DNA of 64,000 bases from Setomelanomma holmii. Lineage: Eukaryota; Ascomycota; Dothideomycetes; Pleosporales; Phaeosphaeriaceae. The notes under the pieces are model-generated. The model saw nothing but the letters and a program-made list of their open reading frames with translations, ran no database searches and was not told the DNA's origin. The stretch's first letter is position 1. Every line of letters begins with the position of its first letter. Positions 36,398-45,784 of this stretch are shown piece after piece. A program made the translations under genes and the position numbers. The stretch spans positions 124,001 to 188,000 of the forward strand of contig ML978168.1 in the NCBI GenBank assembly GCA_010015745.1, read 5' to 3'.

Positions 36398-39300
36398 CTA
36401 TCCAGTGTCAAAATCCATCCTATTAGGCAGAAACAGTCTGCTCTGCGTCGCCATCTGTGGGGCAAGTCTAGTTACCTCAGCAATGTTCTGACGCTCGATG
36501 TAGCTCTGCTGGTCGCTATCCCTACCCACGCGCCAATACACATCGGTATAATCCGCGCAGTTCATCTCGCGCAAGAAAGCTTCGTCGTGTGTGATGACCA
36601 GGAGCTGGAAATTAGCTTGTTTGCGGCGCATCTTGATGATCTCGGACAAAGACTCCGCAAGACCCTTGATGTTCTGCTGGTCCAGGTTTGTAGTAGGTTC
36701 GTCGAGTGCGATGAGGCCGCAGTTGGTGCCGAAGCATTCTGCGAGCGCGAGACGAATGACAAGACATGCCAGGACTTTCTGACCAGCGGAGCATCGGCCA
36801 CGCATGTCCATTTCGGTGTCCTGCTTGACCATAACGACGCGGTAGTTGTATGTGCGATTACCTTTGCCGTCGCTGTCTGAGGCGATACGAATTGTGTCAA
36901 CGTCGGTGCCTTGGTAAGCATTGGTCCAAAGTTCAGCAATGATGCGGTTAATCTCTTCCATCTTGAGCGTGTGATACTTCATGATGGCTTTGTCAAGCGC
37001 ACTGGCGTAGCGACCTAGATCTTCGATCGCGGCTTTGGTGGTTTCGACTTTGATGTGAGCCTCGCGATACTGCGATGCCGCATTCTGGTAGATGTCTTTG
37101 TACTCTTCTACTAACTCAGTGAGTTGATCATCTTTGTTTTTCATGTCTCGCTCGAGACTGATCTTCTCGGCATTGAGTCGGTGGTATTCCGCGTCCCAGT
37201 GTTCAGCTTCTTGTTCATACCGCTCCTTGTCGGCCTCAGCGCCGTGTGCTTCAAGATCGCTGATTTCGTTCTTGAGAGTGTCAAGCGCACGCTTGGAACC
37301 TCGATATTCCAGGTTGTCGTTAATGGACCGCTTTGTCATGTCGGTGTCTCGCATCGTGTCTTCGATCTTCTTGATCTTACGCGTGACTGCAGCCATGTCG
37401 GTTTCGATGCGCGCAAGTTCGCCTTGGAGGTTCTCGATCTCGCGAGATGTGCGTGCGAGTTGCTGTGGACCGGCGCGATCGATATATGCTGAGATCTCTT
37501 GGTCGGCTTGGTCGAGCTGGCGCAAGCTGTCTGACAACTTAGAAGCCTCATCGTGCGCTCGCTGGATACGCTCATTGCCACGGCGGTTGACATCGTCGTA
37601 ATTGTACTGTGCCTGTTCGATATCTGGAATCAAGTTCTCAATATCGTTGTCGTAGCCCCGCATTGACTCGCGCTGCTTGTTGTTGTCGGTCTTGAACTCT
37701 TCGATGCGAGCAACAAGTGCGCGCTTCTCCTTCAACTTGGTTTGTGCGCTGCTTAGCTCGGCATGCACGTCGCGCACACGGAGCTCGAGCGTGGTGATCA
37801 AGCTACGTGACTTGTCGCGGGAAGCTGTAAGCTGCTCGAGGGCATCGCGGGAGTTTCTAGTGTCGTCGGTGACCTTCTTCAGATCAGCCTGCACGGCGTC
37901 GATTCCACGCGACAATCCAGCAGCCTTCTGTTTTTGAGCAAGATCCTGAATCTGAATCTCGAGCTCATGAGTTTTGTTGTAATAGCCGACTATGCTTTGG
38001 ACTTCCTTTGACATAGATTCTACATCTTGTTTTGCTGCGTCAAGCTCGTAAATGACGGTATCTTGATCCTCGAGCTGCTTGTTGACAACGTCGCGCTCGG
38101 ATGTCAGTTTAGTAAGTTCGGCTCGAAGTGCTGGAACTTCGACATTTCGTAATTGTGTCGCAAGCTCATAGCTAGGTTTGGCGTTTCGAACAGCTTCGAG
38201 TTCAGCAAGCAGTTCCTCTGGGTTGTCTGCCTTCATGTTCTGCTCTGCTTTCGCAATGATACCTTCCAGCTTGGCCATGAAGCCAACCGTCGTGAACTGC
38301 TGGGATCGATCGTCGTGCAATGCACGCTGGCAGAGTCTACAAACGTTGTCCTTGCGTGCAACATCCAGACATGAACGAATGTAGTCGATTTGAGCTGAGA
38401 TCTTCGCATTGTCTGAAGAAACACCTTCATAATCGTCTTCCAGCTGCTGCAGAGTCTCGTCGAAGTCAGAGATGTCGTCCTTCTGAACGGCTTCCTTGAT
38501 CTTATTCTCGTACTGCTCAAGCTCAGAGCGCTTCTTTTTGAGTTGCGATTCCAAGCTGGACATCTGAAAATTGATCTTGTCGAGTTTGGACTGGGCGATA
38601 TCGCGACGCGCGTTTGACTCCTTCACTTTGTCAACCTTCTCGTTGAGTGCGTGCTGAAAGCTGTTCTCCAAAGTAGCAGGGCTCCAATCTGAGTCAACAA
38701 GCTGCGAGATGCGCTTATTGTGAACTTTCTTCATGGTCGCGAGACTATGCTGAGCAGATTGCAGCTCATTGCGAGCGTAATCGATGGAGGCAGATTCTTT
38801 CGCCTGCTTCGTTGCTTCGCCGAGCTCGTTGGTGAGCCGCTCTTTCTTGTCCTCCAATACGCGCATATTGTTGGAGTCTTCTTGGACACGCTCGTCGTAG
38901 CGCTCTAATGCGGCCGTTGAGCTGGCACTTTTTAGTTGCTCCTCAATGTCGCGCTTCTTATCTTGTAAGATAGCTTCGCTGCCTTCATCTGCGCTGATCT
39001 GGCCCATGGTCTTCTGCAGCTCTGAGATGCGCTTGTCGTTGTTGGTGATCTGCGTCCGCGCGGACTCCTTGTGCTGACTTGCGCCGGACTTGCGAGTGTT
39101 CAGCTGGTTGAGGCTGTCTTGTGCATCGCGCAGCTCTCGTTGGGCTTCGTCTCGGGCACGTTCAAGCGCTTTGTTCTGGTCTCGTGACATCTTGTTCAAG
39201 ATTTGCTGAATCTCGGCTACCTGCTTGTCCGTGACATCATAGTCGTAACCACGAATGCCATGCCGCTTCGCCGCTTCCTTGATCAGAGTCTCGCGCTGTT

Positions 39301-40387
39301 GTACTTGACGCTCATGCTGTTCTTTTTGGGCTTCGTACTTTCCAACCTCGCTCTGCTTGGCCCCAAGCAGTCCACGAGTCTCGTCCAATGCTTCCTTGAG
39401 GTCAAGGTATTCATGACGATTCTCCTCGTTCTGCGTCGTGTAGGTGGCGACGCGTTCCTTATACTGGTCGAGCATCGATTGCAGTTCATTGTCAGACTCG
39501 GCCATAGGGGTCAAATTGCCTTCAAGCTTGTCTACGTTCTTCTTTTCTGCGGTGAATTCGATGCGCTTGGCTGCAAGCTCGCCAACGATCTGCATAAAAC
39601 GCGCAGCATGATCGTAAGATTCCTTCGCCTTTTTCTGCGCTTCTGAACACTCGGCGTCGACGCTTGTCCAAGAGACCCGGAGTGCTTCGATGTCGTCATA
39701 CAGCTCAGTCTGACGATCCTGGCTCTTTTGTGCGCGCGTCTTGTCTTCCTTGGCGTTGGCCTCGATGATCTTGAGCTGACCCAGGGAAATGTTTTGATTC
39801 TTGCGAATGACCTTGATGTTCTCGATGGCCTTGGTGTACTTCAGGGCCTCGAAGATTTCGTCAAATTTCTTCTTCAAGGTAGTAGCATCACTGAGCGGCC
39901 ACAAACTGTCCTCCTGATGGCAGAAGATGACGTTGTCGAGAATAGCTTTGGGCACACCAAGGTACTGAGGGATGATCTGGTCCAGCTCGGCGACGCGAGT
40001 CGATATTGAGTGCTTCTCGCCGTTCTTGTTCATGAGCAGCGTGCCCTCAAGGGTCTTTTGACTACGTCCGGTCTTCTTCACGGTGACCTGAAGGTTGCGT
40101 GTGGCCACCATCCGCACACCTGAAGTGGATCGAAAGGAGAGCTTAACCTGTGCTTGGAGCTCCTTCTCGTCGCACAGCTTTGGGTCGTGGATCCATGCTC
40201 CGCCCGTCTTGCTGTTTGGTGGCAGATCGCCGGTAGTGGCATACCGCAATGCTTCAATGATGGTGGTTTTGCCGGCACCGTTCCAGCCGACGATGAGAGT
40301 GAGCGGTGCATTAAACTGGATGGTCTCGCCTTTCTGTGGGCCGAACGAGCGGATGCCCTGGATCATCATCCGATCAATCTTCGACAT
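36398..40387 (-). CDS. RAD50: DNA repair protein RAD50 (MRN/MRX complex)
   Basis: One uninterrupted exon of 1329 residues, close to the usual 1300. Rad50 is the SMC-like ATPase of the Mre11 complex, which tethers and processes DNA double-strand breaks in the nucleus. Walker A is GWNGAGKT (34-41), followed by the Rad50 signature DNVIFCHQEDSLWPLSD. Two long coiled-coil arms flank the zinc hook CRLC (about 682-685). The ABC signature is in RCSAGQKVLACL (about 1199) and Walker B is LIALDEPTTNLD (about 1228). All functional motifs look intact; the Trp in the P-loop is unusual compared with the common Pro or Gln. It is divergent from WC-2 over 421 bp. Confidence 0.97.
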   Translation of the reverse strand: MSKIDRMMIQGIRSFGPQKGETIQFNAPLTLIVGWNGAGKTTIIEALRYATTGDLPPNSKTGGAWIHDPKLCDEKELQAQVKLSFRSTSGVRMVATRNLQVTVKKTGRSQKTLEGTLLMNKNGEKHSISTRVAELDQIIPQYLGVPKAILDNVIFCHQEDSLWPLSDATTLKKKFDEIFEALKYTKAIENIKVIRKNQNISLGQLKIIEANAKEDKTRAQKSQDRQTELYDDIEALRVSWTSVDAECSEAQKKAKESYDHAARFMQIVGELAAKRIEFTAEKKNVDKLEGNLTPMAESDNELQSMLDQYKERVATYTTQNEENRHEYLDLKEALDETRGLLGAKQSEVGKYEAQKEQHERQVQQRETLIKEAAKRHGIRGYDYDVTDKQVAEIQQILNKMSRDQNKALERARDEAQRELRDAQDSLNQLNTRKSGASQHKESARTQITNNDKRISELQKTMGQISADEGSEAILQDKKRDIEEQLKSASSTAALERYDERVQEDSNNMRVLEDKKERLTNELGEATKQAKESASIDYARNELQSAQHSLATMKKVHNKRISQLVDSDWSPATLENSFQHALNEKVDKVKESNARRDIAQSKLDKINFQMSSLESQLKKKRSELEQYENKIKEAVQKDDISDFDETLQQLEDDYEGVSSDNAKISAQIDYIRSCLDVARKDNVCRLCQRALHDDRSQQFTTVGFMAKLEGIIAKAEQNMKADNPEELLAELEAVRNAKPSYELATQLRNVEVPALRAELTKLTSERDVVNKQLEDQDTVIYELDAAKQDVESMSKEVQSIVGYYNKTHELEIQIQDLAQKQKAAGLSRGIDAVQADLKKVTDDTRNSRDALEQLTASRDKSRSLITTLELRVRDVHAELSSAQTKLKEKRALVARIEEFKTDNNKQRESMRGYDNDIENLIPDIEQAQYNYDDVNRRGNERIQRAHDEASKLSDSLRQLDQADQEISAYIDRAGPQQLARTSREIENLQGELARIETDMAAVTRKIKKIEDTMRDTDMTKRSINDNLEYRGSKRALDTLKNEISDLEAHGAEADKERYEQEAEHWDAEYHRLNAEKISLERDMKNKDDQLTELVEEYKDIYQNAASQYREAHIKVETTKAAIEDLGRYASALDKAIMKYHTLKMEEINRIIAELWTNAYQGTDVDTIRIASDSDGKGNRTYNYRVVMVKQDTEMDMRGRCSAGQKVLACLVIRLALAECFGTNCGLIALDEPTTNLDQQNIKGLAESLSEIIKMRRKQANFQLLVITHDEAFLREMNCADYTDVYWRVGRDSDQQSYIERQNIAEVTRLAPQMATQSRLFLPNRMDFDTG

Positions 40388-40808
40388 CTTGGCGGATCCG
40401 CGCTCCTGGCGGGCTGTACCACTGGTTGGATCCTCTTGTCGTGGTGATCTTTCTAGCGTGCTTCTGGGGTTGAGTTATTGAGCGCTGCAGCGATAGGATG
40501 ATGGCTGAGATGAGGGCGACGCGGCGGCCTAAATTCTACGCGATCCGCTTGATCGCGCTAGCACGTGACTGAGATGAGTCAGCCGTCAATCCAGAGAGCA
40601 AACACCGTCCGTGCAGAATGCCGTCATCGGGCACATCGACGGCTGCTACGCCGATCGTCAAACCCCAGCAGCGTCGGTGCCGGTGATTTGAGCCGTGCCT
40701 ATCGTCTTTCACCCTCAACTCACCCCACTGCACCTGCGACGCGATCGCAAGAATCCCATGCGCGCGCCGTATTGATCGCGGATTAATCTGACTGCCGTCG
40801 CCGAGACC
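40388..40808. promoter_or_regulatory. Shared divergent promoter, RAD50 / WC-2, with palindrome cluster
   Basis: Within 43 bp lie three dyads: a perfect inverted repeat CGCGATC-5 bp-GATCGCG (40539-40557), an E-box CACGTG (40562-40567) and TGAGTCA (40575-40581), a bZIP/AP-1-like site. Their grouping in the middle of a two-way promoter suggests a shared control region. Which proteins bind is not known from sequence. Confidence 0.5.
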
Positions 40809-42341
40809 ATGTACCAGAGCCACAATGAGGTTCGTTTCCCCGCTCCGACCAGGGTCCGCGTATTGAAAGTGTGTCTCAGCAGATGGGCCTCACGCCCATG
40901 GCCAGGCTGCCGACACACACAAACCAAGTGGATCTCAATGGGATGCCCCTGATGGGCATGGACTTGGACGTGGACCTGTCGCTGGACGGCACCGACGCGG
41001 GCAACGCTGCCACCTTCGCGGCCTTCACGAATGCGCAGCTGCAGCCAAATGTGGCCGCCAGCAGCACCACGAGCGAGGCGGGCGGCTTCTCCATGGGCCA
41101 GGAGCTGAACATGAGCGGCGCCGGTGCTGGTCCTCTGCCCACGGGCTTCGGAGCGCCGAGCATGAACCCGTCTGGCAGCACGCTGACCGAGTTCACCAAG
41201 CGGCGCAACTGGTCGCAACGCGTGCTGGAGGAGCTGCGTGACCTGCTGCATATACTGACCCCCGATGGCAGGATCCTCTACGTGTCGCCCTCGTGCAAGA
41301 CACTGACAGGATGGGACCCCTCGCATCTCATGGGCCGCTTCATCAACGAGTTCATCCACCCCGACGACATTGGCATATTCGTCAAGGAGTTCAACGAGTC
41401 GATAGCGTCGGGCAACCCGCTGCGCTTCTTCTACCGCTTCCGCAAGATCGACGACTCGTGGATCATCTTCGAGTCGCACGGCCATCCGCATCTGAGCAGC
41501 GACCCCAGCTCTTTTGCGCCGCCAAACGCGCTCAACTGCCGCGGCTTCTTCCTCATGGCGCGTCCCTACCCGACTAAGAATGCCGCCCTGCTGGACTCTT
41601 TCCTCGAGCACAAGATTGAGAACGAGCGGCTGACCAAGCGCATAGCAGAGCTGAAGCGCGAGGAGCAGGATGAGAACGACGAGTGGACAAAGCAGACCAC
41701 GGAAGGCGCCTCCATGACGCAGTCAGAGACGCAGCCTACGCAGAGCATCACGCAGAGCGATGCGGCATCGTATGCGCAGATGCCACCGCCCGCGAAGCCT
41801 GTCATATCGAACACCGCGCTCACGCGACAGAACCTTGACGAGGCGCTAGCGGCGACAAAGCAGGATAGCATCAACGACAAGATGGCGCGATACGAGGGAG
41901 CAAATCACCTGGAGACGATAGAAATGCTTACGGGTTTACGCTATCGTGACGGCGAGCGGTCGCAGGGCATCAGCACCGGGGATGCGAGCCCCAACTTGAT
42001 AAGAGGCGACGCTGGCATACAAATCTCGCTGGATCGAGACGGCCGGAGTTCGTCGGATAAGAAGAAAAAGCTCAAAATTGCAGACGAGTATGTGTGCACA
42101 GACTGCGGCACGCTGGACTCGCCCGAGTGGCGGAAAGGGCCAAATGGACCGAAGACGTTGTGTAATGCGTGTGGATGTGAGTTTGAGATGTTGAGAAGAC
42201 TTGAAATTTGCTAACAAATGTGCAGTGCGGTGGGCAAAGAAAGAGAAGAAGCGACAGAATAATGCAAACGGCAGCACACCGGGATCCAACATGGTCAACA
42301 CACCAGCTCTACTTATGCACAACAGCACCGGCAGCAGCTGA
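40809..42341 (+). CDS. wc-2: White collar 2 (PAS/GATA photoreceptor-complex subunit)
   Basis: The model has exons 40809-40829, 40883-42176 and 42226-42341, giving 476 residues. WC-2 pairs with the flavin photoreceptor WC-1 to form the nuclear white collar complex, which activates light-responsive and clock genes. One PAS domain spans about 125-213 (LLHILTPDGRILYVSPSC through FRKIDDSWIIFESHGHPH). A GATA zinc finger follows at about 410-440 (CTDC...CNAC, CX2CX18CX2C), continued over the last intron into LRWAKKEKKR. No LOV cysteine motif is present, as expected for WC-2. The first exon is only seven codons, joined through a 53-bp intron with a GTTCGT donor; without it, translation could start in frame at 40871 or 40883. 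Confidence 0.93.
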
Positions 42342-42836
42342 ATGAAAAACAGAGCGCTATCTGACCTTCTTTATATGTGCAGTGCGATGTCGGAGCGTAA
42401 CAATCCTAGCAGTAAGCCGGGCCACAAGCTTCGCGGTCAGAAGGGAGAGGAACAGTATGGTCCCGAACCATGTTCGCCGCCCGCCGACACGACCCAAGCA
42501 CACGAGGCAAATGTACTTGTCCTTGAAATGTGGTTCGTGGCAGTGGTGCAACCCGAGGGTATTCTGGAGGCTAGACGATTAGCGTCGAGTTAAGTGGCCC
42601 AGTCGACGTGGGCACCAATGTTGTGCTAAACGTTCAGTCGGTTAGGAGAAGACGTAATATGGTTCTGGGAATATTGGTTGTCCTCAGTACCATAATTGTG
42701 GTAGCATAATCATAAAGGTTTTCGAACGCGCTTATACTCACGTCCCTTTCACACTTTTCAGTTTTCAGTATCCTGTTGACCTTGTACAGACATCATTTTC
42801 CAATTTTCAAAAGACTGCCTCGCCATTGGCCCAGCT
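42342..42836. other. Intergenic, WC-2 to acidic hypothetical
   Basis: A 495-bp gap holding the WC-2 3' UTR and the next promoter. No gene seen. Confidence 0.5.
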
Positions 42837-44006
42837 ATGCCTAACATGCTCTGCCTCTGCCGATTTTTCCGGCTTTGCTTCCAGAGACAAAAAAAGAAGG
42901 AGGGAAATTACGAGCTGTCTGACCTCAGCGACTTGAAGGAAGAGCAGCCAATCGACCACGCCAAAAATACCACCTCCGATCCCAAGCTCACCCTGACTGT
43001 CCAAGTGACATCCGTCGAGATCCTACCTAGCGACTGTCGATCGAAGGACGAAAGACCAGCTCTTGAGCTCACCATAAGCAGGAGCGAGGAGCCTACGCAT
43101 ATTGCTCATACTCCATTCACACCGACAATCCGCCATGTCTCCACCACGATTACACCTCGCATAATTGCGTTGCTGCTGGGAAATGACGAGGGACCTTGGG
43201 GTGAGGTATCGTGCGGTGGGAAATGTGGCACGTGGCCACGACTGAGGTCAAGCCACAGCAATCAGAACATCAGTATCGAGGCTCTGCTCAAGGACCTCGC
43301 CAGCGCCGACCTCAATGACGCAGATTCCGAGCCCAATCAGGAACCTGAGGTTATTCACGAAGCGCAAAGAGACTTGATCGATAGCGCCAACATCGAGACG
43401 AGCGGTCATGACTCGCCAGAGGAGTCGGACGATCGCGATGAAGCGTCCGATAGCCAGCATGGGTGTGAAGATATTCACGAAGCGCGAACGGGAAAACTTC
43501 AAACCCATGCCTACGATCAAAACGCCATGCGCATCCGCATTTCGCCCCACCTTCATCCACGCTTCGACTTCGAACCCCATTCGCCTCCCCCACGGAACAA
43601 CGACGACACCCTAGTCGAATCACAGAATACTAGTGGCTGGCTGTATACAATACGCGAAGAACTCGAAGAGTCTGCATATGAGGATATGATCGGGAACGGT
43701 GCTGTGAACTGGTTGGAAAATAGGAAGAGAGCTCGAAGAGGGGCGAGAATGGAACGAGCGAGACAGCTGTTGGAAGAGATTCGCGAGGGGAGACATAGGG
43801 GTGCGAGGGCGGAGAGGAGCTGGAGGGCGAGGATGGTTGCAGATGATGGAGCTGGGTTAGCCAGAGAAGTGGAAGAGGAGAGCGGGAGTGCTGACCAGGA
43901 AGATGGTGATGAGGACGGTGTCGAGGAGGATCTGGATGGAGGATTGGAAGAGACTGAGAGTTTGCTTGAGGAGATTAATGGCAGTGCGGATGAGAGTTTG
44001 GACTGA
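42837..44006 (+). CDS. Hypothetical acidic protein
   Basis: A single open frame of 389 residues that I do not recognise. The N-terminus has closely spaced cysteines beside basic residues (MPNMLCLCRFFRLCFQRQ), which could be lipid-modified or membrane-associated. The centre is Asp/Glu/Ser/His-rich and mostly disordered in appearance. At about 265-330 lies a likely helical block (LYTIREELEESAYEDM, then Arg-rich RKRARRGARMERARQLLEEI), and the last 50 residues are very acidic. The ATG (agctATGcct) follows upstream stops. The length of the uninterrupted frame supports a gene, but function is unknown. Confidence 0.6.
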   Translation: MPNMLCLCRFFRLCFQRQKKKEGNYELSDLSDLKEEQPIDHAKNTTSDPKLTLTVQVTSVEILPSDCRSKDERPALELTISRSEEPTHIAHTPFTPTIRHVSTTITPRIIALLLGNDEGPWGEVSCGGKCGTWPRLRSSHSNQNISIEALLKDLASADLNDADSEPNQEPEVIHEAQRDLIDSANIETSGHDSPEESDDRDEASDSQHGCEDIHEARTGKLQTHAYDQNAMRIRISPHLHPRFDFEPHSPPPRNNDDTLVESQNTSGWLYTIREELEESAYEDMIGNGAVNWLENRKRARRGARMERARQLLEEIREGRHRGARAERSWRARMVADDGAGLAREVEEESGSADQEDGDEDGVEEDLDGGLEETESLLEEINGSADESLD

Positions 44007-44395
44007 GCTGGTGTGGGTGGTAAGTAGGATTTGGCCTTGTGTGATGTAGGAATCTCGATGCGCGAGGGCTTGTGTAGATAATGACCCTCTATGTGACTGG
44101 AAACGTGAAGTCAACCTTTCACAAGCTTGGCGAGAACAGGACTTAAAAGCTTTACGATTGAGCATTGTTGCGGGCCGTGATTCAGCCGTGTTGAGCATGG
44201 GGGCCAAGTTGCGATCGGTGCGAACAAGCGCATTCACCTACATGCATGCAGAGGCCATGATCGGATTCATTCGTCCTCTGATATGCAGGTCGCTACCAGG
44301 CCGATTTCATTGGTGTGAAGGATGCCGCGGAGCCTTGCGGGCACGAGGCTGAACCACGCTAGTACGTGGTTACAAAAGACGACCCTTCCAGTCTC
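44007..44395. other. Intergenic, acidic hypothetical to membrane protein
   Basis: A 389-bp gap. It may include an unrecognised first exon of the downstream membrane protein, whose signal peptide is not visible. Confidence 0.4.
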
Positions 44396-45687
44396 ATGGT
44401 TCTTCTCGAGCCTTGCTCTTCCGGCTTCTCGACCACTCGATCACAAGCCCTCCACGAGCACGATAAGTACTACCAGCACAAGATGGCTTCCATTGTGTCC
44501 ACATCGTCATTCGTTGCACATTCCTCATGTTCGATTGTCTATTTCGGCTTGGAGGATAACTCAGGCTGGGCTAAACGAGGTGTTTACTGTTCAGCCAGCA
44601 CATTATATTGGGATCCTAGTTGTGCTCCCTCTACACCACTAAGTCAACCAAACTGCCCCGATGGGTATCCTGTCAAATGGACCTCATCTTCTGCAACTGC
44701 CTGCTGCCCAAGGTACATAACGCTGTCTTTGGCCATTGGAATTTTTCTGGTAAGGCTGACCGACCCTACAGCGGATATTCCTACTCAGTCTCGCAATACA
44801 AATCGATAGAGAGACCGGTTTGCGACAGTGTAGCCGTTAGGGTAGAATCAGTCACGAATTGCGTGACCTCTTCCGCCCCGAGTATCCGCGATTGGGCTGG
44901 AAGATATCAAGCACCGGTCATCCGTTTGGGCTCGTGGCCGGTTACGAGCTCTCCGGTGCAAACAGGAGCCTTTGTCTCTACGCCTACTCTGAAGCAAAGT
45001 CCAACTGCGGGTCAGCCTCAGAATACTGGTGGTAGCCAGCACGCAAGTAACAAGCACATGAAAAAGAGCGCTTTGATAGGACTTATCATTGGTGCCATTG
45101 TCGCACTCGCCATACTAGTAGTCGCCGGCTTCTGTCTCCTTCGCCATAAGCGCAGACGAACTCTCTTAGAAGAAACGCACCCTGAATGTCTCTCAATCAC
45201 ACCTGTTCCGTATCTCGATGCAAAGTCAGAGCTACAGGGAACGAGCGTCGTTAAACCAGGCGAAATTCGAACATTTGATCCAAAGAAAAATCCCCCCTCA
45301 TCGCCTCCAATACATGCGAATGAGCTAGCAGGCGGAGCTGCTGTATCCGAGAACCTACGTCATGAAATAAACGAGCATGCTTCTGTGCCGCAAGATTACC
45401 CTTTCCAGCTGCACAACCAGACGACTGAGCCAACGATAGTCGAAGCTGACTCTGTGTTCCTCCCGTCACCCTCTCAGTCGCAGTACGTAGAGATGACTGG
45501 ACCACAACTGCCGGAGACGTTTGTGTCGCAGACATCCCAACAACCACCGCCCGCTGATCGCATTGCACAACTCGAGGCATCACAGCGAGACTTGGAAGTG
45601 AAGATGATGCGACTGCGACACTTGACTGCCCTTGAGGAAGAGCATGCAAGGACACAAGCCGAGCTTGAACAGCTAAGAAGTCTTTGA
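44396..45687 (+). CDS. Single-pass membrane protein with Cys-rich ectodomain
   Basis: Exons are 44396-44712 and 44772-45687 (59-bp intron), giving 410 residues from the first in-frame ATG. The extracellular half has a spaced-cysteine pattern (YCSASTLYWDPSC, NCPDGYPVKW, TACCPSGYSYS across the intron) seen in many fungal cell-surface proteins of unknown function. A Ser/Thr/Pro-rich stalk follows, then one membrane helix (SALIGLIIGAIVALAILVVA, about 205-228) with a basic stop-transfer RHKRRR. The cytosolic tail ends in a predicted coiled coil (QLEASQRDLEVKMMRLRHL). The layout resembles wall-stress sensors or surface receptors but is not a named one. No signal peptide is seen, so the start may lie upstream; another good-context ATG is at 44483. 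Confidence 0.7.
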
Positions 45688-45784
45688 AGTGTAAACAACG
45701 TTTGCAAGTCAAAGAGTCAGCAGAGAGAATTGAATTCCAATATATCACGCAGACCTCCAACGCTTTCTTCCGGAATCATCGGCC

